This document shows, piece by piece, positions 7,229 to 9,949 of a stretch of DNA of 9,949 nucleotides (positions are counted from its first letter, which is position 1; each line of letters starts with the position of its first letter). Made by a program: the position numbers and the translations under genes. The notes under the pieces were generated by a model, which made no database searches, was not told where the DNA came from, and was given only the letters and a program-made list of their open reading frames with translations. The stretch comes from Pseudomonadota bacterium (GTDB lineage: Bacteria; Pseudomonadota; Gammaproteobacteria; Steroidobacterales; Woeseiaceae), in assembly GCA_022567775.1 (NCBI GenBank), contig JADFGH010000055.1:1-9949 (forward strand). The letters run 5' to 3'.

Positions 7229-8328
7229 GTTTCGGAGCTCGGGCGCTCATCCGGCTCGGCGCAATCAGGGACAACTTCCAAACCATTAAAGAAAGGTCGC
7301 ACGGCGCGCGGATGATGGCCGTGATCAAGGCGAATGCCTACGGCCATGGATTGCTGCCGGTCGCCAGGTGCCTGGCCGGCGCCGATTGCTTTGCCGTTGC
7401 ACGGCTCGGGGAAGCTGCCGATCTGAGAGAAGCCGGGATCGACACACCAATCGCGTTGCCGGGCGGCGTTTTTTCCGAGACGGATCTTGGCAAGGCTCTT
7501 GATCTGGAGTTGCAACTGGGGGTGCACACCGAATCGCAGCTTGCATGGCTGGAGCAATTCGGTCAGGCAGATGCCACGATTTGGCTGAAAATTGATACCG
7601 GGATGAACCGCCTTGGTTTTCCGCCGCATGATGCGCCAACTCTGATTGACCGCTTACAAAATTGCTCGGCAGTTGGCGATTTGCGGGTCATGACGCATCT
7701 CGCCAACGCAGACAATGTGCAAGACGACACCACGGCGTTGCAAATCGGTCAATTCAGGAAAATTGTCGATGCGTTCGATGGCCACATCAGTATTGCCAAC
7801 TCAGCCGGAATCCTCGGTTGGGAAAAGGACCTGGACGTATTTGCCGAGCATCGCAGCAACGGCAGATTGTGGGTGCGGCCCGGCCTGGCCCTGTATGGTA
7901 TTTCACCGTTGGCTGATCAGTGTGGTGCTGATCTGGGATTAAGACCTGCGATGCGATTCGAATCGCGGCTCATTGCCATCAAGGCGTTGGGCAAAGGCGA
8001 AACAGTTGGCTATGGGGGCACGTGGCGGTCAGGGCGAGACACTGTGCTGGGCATTGTCGCCGCCGGGTACGGCGATGGTTACTCGCGGTTCATTCCTGCA
8101 GGATCACCAGTCCTGGTTAACGATCGCCGTGTAAAGATCGCCGGGCTTGTGTCAATGGACCTGACTGCGGTTGACTTAGGTCCCGCGGCGACTGAGCAGA
8201 TCGGCGACCCGGTCTTGCTGTGGGGTGACGAGTTACCGGTCGAGGAGGTCGCAAAACACGCAGGTACGATTCCCTACCAGCTGGTGTGCGGCATTACAAA
8301 CAGGGAAGAATCTGTCTACGAAGACTGA
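7225..8328 (+). CDS. alr: Alanine racemase
   Basis: PLP-dependent cytoplasmic enzyme that interconverts L- and D-alanine, supplying D-Ala for peptidoglycan. The protein is 367 aa (E. coli Alr 359). The PLP lysine is K35 in AVIKANAYGHG and the opposing catalytic tyrosine is Y263 in VGYGGTW, corresponding to E. coli K34 and Y255. IDTGMNRLGF (barrel), VRPGLALYGISP and AAGYGDGYSR are also intact, and the C-terminal beta domain is complete. It starts at a GTG that overlaps the dnaB stop (GTGA), with GAGG (7214-7217) 7 nt upstream inside dnaB, so translation is probably coupled. It converges with the minus-strand FHA gene; a relic of an FHA C-terminus overlaps its last codons on the opposite strand. 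Confidence 0.97.
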   Translation: MSFGARALIRLGAIRDNFQTIKERSHGARMMAVIKANAYGHGLLPVARCLAGADCFAVARLGEAADLREAGIDTPIALPGGVFSETDLGKALDLELQLGVHTESQLAWLEQFGQADATIWLKIDTGMNRLGFPPHDAPTLIDRLQNCSAVGDLRVMTHLANADNVQDDTTALQIGQFRKIVDAFDGHISIANSAGILGWEKDLDVFAEHRSNGRLWVRPGLALYGISPLADQCGADLGLRPAMRFESRLIAIKALGKGETVGYGGTWRSGRDTVLGIVAAGYGDGYSRFIPAGSPVLVNDRRVKIAGLVSMDLTAVDLGPAATEQIGDPVLLWGDELPVEEVAKHAGTIPYQLVCGITNREESVYED

Positions 8329-8360
8329 CTCGCGAAAAATCCCATCTTGACGCCCAATCC
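8316..8360 (-). pseudogene. Relic of a second FHA-protein C-terminus
   Basis: Read on the minus strand, 8328-8357 encodes LGVKMGFFAS, then QSS and a TAG stop at 8316-8318. The neighbouring FHA gene ends AGVKMGFFAS. Across the nine shared codons there are five nucleotide differences, all at synonymous third positions, so the copy diverged while still under protein-level selection. Upstream (8361-8435) I see no further FHA similarity, and an in-frame TAA lies at 8433-8435. It is in the same frame as the FHA gene, 37 codons beyond the equivalent position. Most likely the leftover end of a tandem duplicate whose body was deleted. Confidence 0.6.
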
Positions 8361-8435
8361 GCCCGCTAAACAACGATGTATCCTGTTGCCAGGCGCGGAT
8401 TGATCTTCAGTGAAGCGTATCTTGTAGCGCAGTTA

Positions 8436-8834
8436 CTAGCTCGCGAAGAAACCCATCTTCACTCCGGCCAACTGCAGCACGTCATTGTCAATCAGCTTAC
8501 GCGCCTGTGCGCCAATCGGTTGACCGTTCACCAGCGGATAATCGCCTTCCTCGCCACTTTCTACGTGTACGACGTAATACCCTTCGGCCCGACGCGTAAT
8601 TGCGGCAACCTGCACACCAGGGCGCCCAAGCGTCGTTAACGCTTTGGTCAGTTCCAGCTCACGTCCTGCGAATGCGCCACTTAAGACCTGTAGTTTTGCG
8701 AGTGGCAGCGCGGTTGGTGCGTTGCTTGAATCGATGCCGGCGGAGGTCGCGACATGAGCCGCCGGTTCGGGTTTGGATTCAGCGACTGTTTCAACCATAG
8801 GACTCGGTTTCGGCGTCGATTTCTGTTCCGGCAT
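8436..8834 (-). CDS. FHA-domain protein, C-terminal part (downstream of frameshift)
   Basis: C-terminal portion of a two-FHA protein. The first ATG of this frame gives 132 aa, but the same frame reads sensibly further upstream to about 8900 (AAAKSAEPAPAAAES, a linker like the one before it), so this is not an independent gene. Residues 1-45 are a Pro/Ala/Glu linker. Residues 46-132 form a degenerate FHA-like domain: LQVLSGAFAGRELEL, TTLGRPGVQVAAITRR, a YYVVHV strand, PLVNGQPIG, and LIDNDVLQLAGVKMGFF. The GR and NG positions survive, but the Ser/His pair of a classic phosphothreonine pocket is not evident, so it may bind a different ligand or serve structurally. It ends in consecutive TAG and TAA stops. 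Confidence 0.85.
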   Translation of the reverse strand: MPEQKSTPKPSPMVETVAESKPEPAAHVATSAGIDSSNAPTALPLAKLQVLSGAFAGRELELTKALTTLGRPGVQVAAITRRAEGYYVVHVESGEEGDYPLVNGQPIGAQARKLIDNDVLQLAGVKMGFFAS

Positions 8835-9319
8835 ATCGACGCGGACATTGATCCTGGATTCAGCAGCTGCAGGAGCAGGCTCCGCAGATTTGGCAGCGGC
8901 GGGCCGGCGTCGGCGTCGGCGGACGCAGCCACAGCTGCTGCCTTTTCGGCTTTCGCAAGCAGAGCGGCGTCCTGCTGTCCGGCAGGAATGACCATGGTCT
9001 TTTCGAACTCATCTTGCTCGGCTGCACCGGTCTGCTGATCGGCGAAACGAAGCTGATGGTGACCAATCGTGATGACATCACCATGCTGCAAAGCGTGTTT
9101 CTTGATCAGCTTGCCGTTGACGTAGGTGCCGTTGGTGCTGTTCAGATCCTCGAGAAAAGAATCGTTCAGAATATTGATGATCAGGGAATGGTGGCCACTG
9201 ACAGCGGGATTATCGATGCGCACATCGTTGTCAGGAAGGCGTCCAATCGTGTAACGCTCTTTGGACATGTTGTACTCAGCCAGGACCTGGCTGTCCAAAC
9301 TCAGGATTAAACGTGCCAT
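8681..9319 (-). CDS. FHA-domain protein, N-terminal part (frameshifted near 8901)
   Basis: Cytoplasmic phosphothreonine-recognition protein. Residues 1-92 form a canonical FHA domain: TIGR with R27, SGHH with S41 and H44, LNSTNGTYVNG with N63, and HGDVITIG. An acidic segment with EKTMVIPAG (106-114) and an Ala-rich linker follow. From about residue 140 the frame turns into Arg/Asn/Leu-rich sequence with no domain character and ends at 8681, while the correct linker continues in the -1 frame. One extra C in the CCC run (plus strand GGG 8901-8903) would fuse both parts into a 294-aa protein spanning 8436-9319. Either a real frameshift mutation or a single-base sequence error. It lies 67 bp downstream of the PP2C phosphatase gene, probably in the same operon. 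Confidence 0.88.
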   Translation of the reverse strand: MARLILSLDSQVLAEYNMSKERYTIGRLPDNDVRIDNPAVSGHHSLIINILNDSFLEDLNSTNGTYVNGKLIKKHALQHGDVITIGHHQLRFADQQTGAAEQDEFEKTMVIPAGQQDAALLAKAEKAAAVAASADADAGPPLPNLRSLLLQLLNPGSMSASICRNRNRRRNRVLWLKQSLNPNPNRRLMSRPPPASIQATHQPRCHSQNYRS

Positions 9320-9384
9320 TTCAGTATTGCCGCTCTCAGTGCTTCAGAATAAGTCGCAAAGTATATGCCCTGATCCATGGTCAT
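9307..9384 (-). other. Possible 25-codon small ORF between the phosphatase and FHA genes
   Basis: Minus-strand ATG at 9384 opens a 25-residue frame (MTMDQGIYFATY then SEALRAAILKWHV) ending at TAA 9307-9309. It begins 2 nt after the phosphatase stop and overlaps the FHA start by 13 nt, an arrangement that would allow translational coupling. No clear Shine-Dalgarno precedes it and I recognise no family. It may be a chance ORF. Confidence 0.2.
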
Positions 9385-9394
9385 GCCTATGACC
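9379..9394. repeat. Small hairpin GGTCAT-GCCT-ATGACC at the phosphatase stop
   Basis: A perfect 6-bp inverted repeat with a 4-nt loop spans the TAG stop of the PP2C gene (9387-9389). It has no U-run after it, so it is unlikely to be a strong terminator. It could slow ribosomes or affect coupling to the FHA gene. Confidence 0.35.
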
Positions 9395-9949
9395 GGAACA
9401 GGCTTGTCAGCTTTGCCAGCAGGCTCTTCTTCGCTGCGAACGATTCCAGAACCTGGGTCAGCATCACCGACACGTTGTCCCGCCCTCCATGATCATTGGC
9501 GAGTTTCACAAGCTGTTGACCAACCACATCAAGGCTAGCATTAAACGTCCTGATAGTTAAGTGAATATCCTCATCTTCCACCATGTCAGGCAGGCCGTCG
9601 GAACAGAGCAGATAGATGTCGTCCGGCAGCACATCGAATTCCTGTACTTCGACCTCGACCATGGGTTCCACGCCTAATGCGCGGGTCACGTAATTTCGGT
9701 TCGTTGATCGCTGCGCTTCTTCTTCGGAATAGAAGCCGCGGTCGACCAGTTCCTGCAGTAATGAATGATCCAGCGTCAGCTGCTCGAACTGGTCGTTGCG
9801 CAGCCGGTAGGCCCGGGAATCGCCGACATGAGCGATCGATACCGTATTGTCGTAAAACATCGCGGCCACGAGGGTGGTGCCCATGCCCTCGCAATGAGTC
9901 TGACTTTGGGCTGTCTGGAAGATGAACTTGTTGGCCCTCGATATGGCAT
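9387..9949 (-). CDS. PP2C-family (Stp1-like) Ser/Thr protein phosphatase, N-terminus outside window
   Basis: Metal-dependent (Mg/Mn) phosphatase that removes phosphate from Ser/Thr, usually antagonising a Hanks-type kinase. About 186 C-terminal residues are visible; the frame stays open to the window edge (IFQTAQSQTHCEGMGTTLVAA), and the family length of about 240-250 aa means the first portion is missing. An ATG at 9884 is internal because the GMGTT motif straddles it. PP2C metal-site motifs are present: GDSRAY (about 9807-9824), CSDGLPDMV (about 9579-9605) and GGRDNVSV (about 9465-9488). Position upstream of a phosphothreonine-binding FHA protein supports a phospho-signalling role; kinase and substrates are not in view. 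Confidence 0.94.
   Translation of the reverse strand, partial: AISRANKFIFQTAQSQTHCEGMGTTLVAAMFYDNTVSIAHVGDSRAYRLRNDQFEQLTLDHSLLQELVDRGFYSEEEAQRSTNRNYVTRALGVEPMVEVEVQEFDVLPDDIYLLCSDGLPDMVEDEDIHLTIRTFNASLDVVGQQLVKLANDHGGRDNVSVMLTQVLESFAAKKSLLAKLTSLFRS

Noticed and set aside
8329..8435. Bidirectional terminator between the convergent alr and FHA genes
   Set aside because: The only stem seen (CTTC/GAAG near 8405-8415) is too short and has no U-run.
8376..8639. Plus-strand ORF over the alr-FHA gap
   Set aside because: It mostly lies antisense to the second FHA-like domain, lacks a Shine-Dalgarno and shows no domain.
8890..8925. Programmed -1 frameshifting in the FHA gene
   Set aside because: No slippery heptamer and no obvious downstream stimulatory structure; a single-base indel in a GC-rich run is simpler.

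Overview
The window is a gammaproteobacterial chromosome segment, moderately GC-rich. It carries the conserved translation/replication block rnr - rlmB - rpsF - rpsR - (DUF2232 membrane protein) - rplI - dnaB - alr, in the usual gammaproteobacterial order, and the proteins align closely by eye with the E. coli versions. A palindromic REP-type element of the GTGGGAGCGGCTTCAGCCGC kind, common in Pseudomonas and Xanthomonas relatives, and a two-FHA-domain protein next to a PP2C phosphatase suggest a lineage near Xanthomonadales/Chromatiales rather than the enterics. The exact genus cannot be read from this sequence.

Layout. (1) 19-105, minus: tRNA-Leu(CAG), transcribed away from the rest. (2) 210-3157, plus: rnr and rlmB overlap by 4 bp as an ATGA junction, and the block ends in a large REP inverted repeat whose left arm contains the rlmB stop codon. 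(3) 3215-5714, plus: a sigma70-like promoter candidate and a structured leader of about 120 nt, then rpsF (with a long Ala/Glu-rich tail containing a 24-bp triplication), rpsR, a DUF2232 integral membrane protein and rplI. (4) 5751-5789: a bulged-stem repeat/hairpin between rplI and dnaB. (5) 5831-8328, plus: dnaB and alr, overlapping by 4 bp as GTGA. (6) 8316-9949, minus: a signalling pair that converges on alr, namely a PP2C-type phosphatase (truncated by the window edge) followed by a two-FHA-domain protein whose reading frame is broken near 8901. Beyond the stop of the FHA gene lies a short relic coding for the same C-terminal residues as that gene.

How the genes work together. RNase R and RlmB handle structured RNA decay and 23S rRNA modification. 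S6, S18 and L9 are ribosomal proteins, DnaB is the replicative helicase, and Alr makes D-alanine for the cell wall. This is a classic growth-linked cluster. The PP2C/FHA pair is probably part of a Ser/Thr phosphorylation system whose kinase would lie outside the window. No wholly new system is visible. The points most worth a second look are the FHA frameshift, the FHA tail relic, the REP element that supplies the rlmB stop, and the repeat-built S6 tail. No stretch longer than about 300 bases lacks a gene; the longest gap is 3158-3367.
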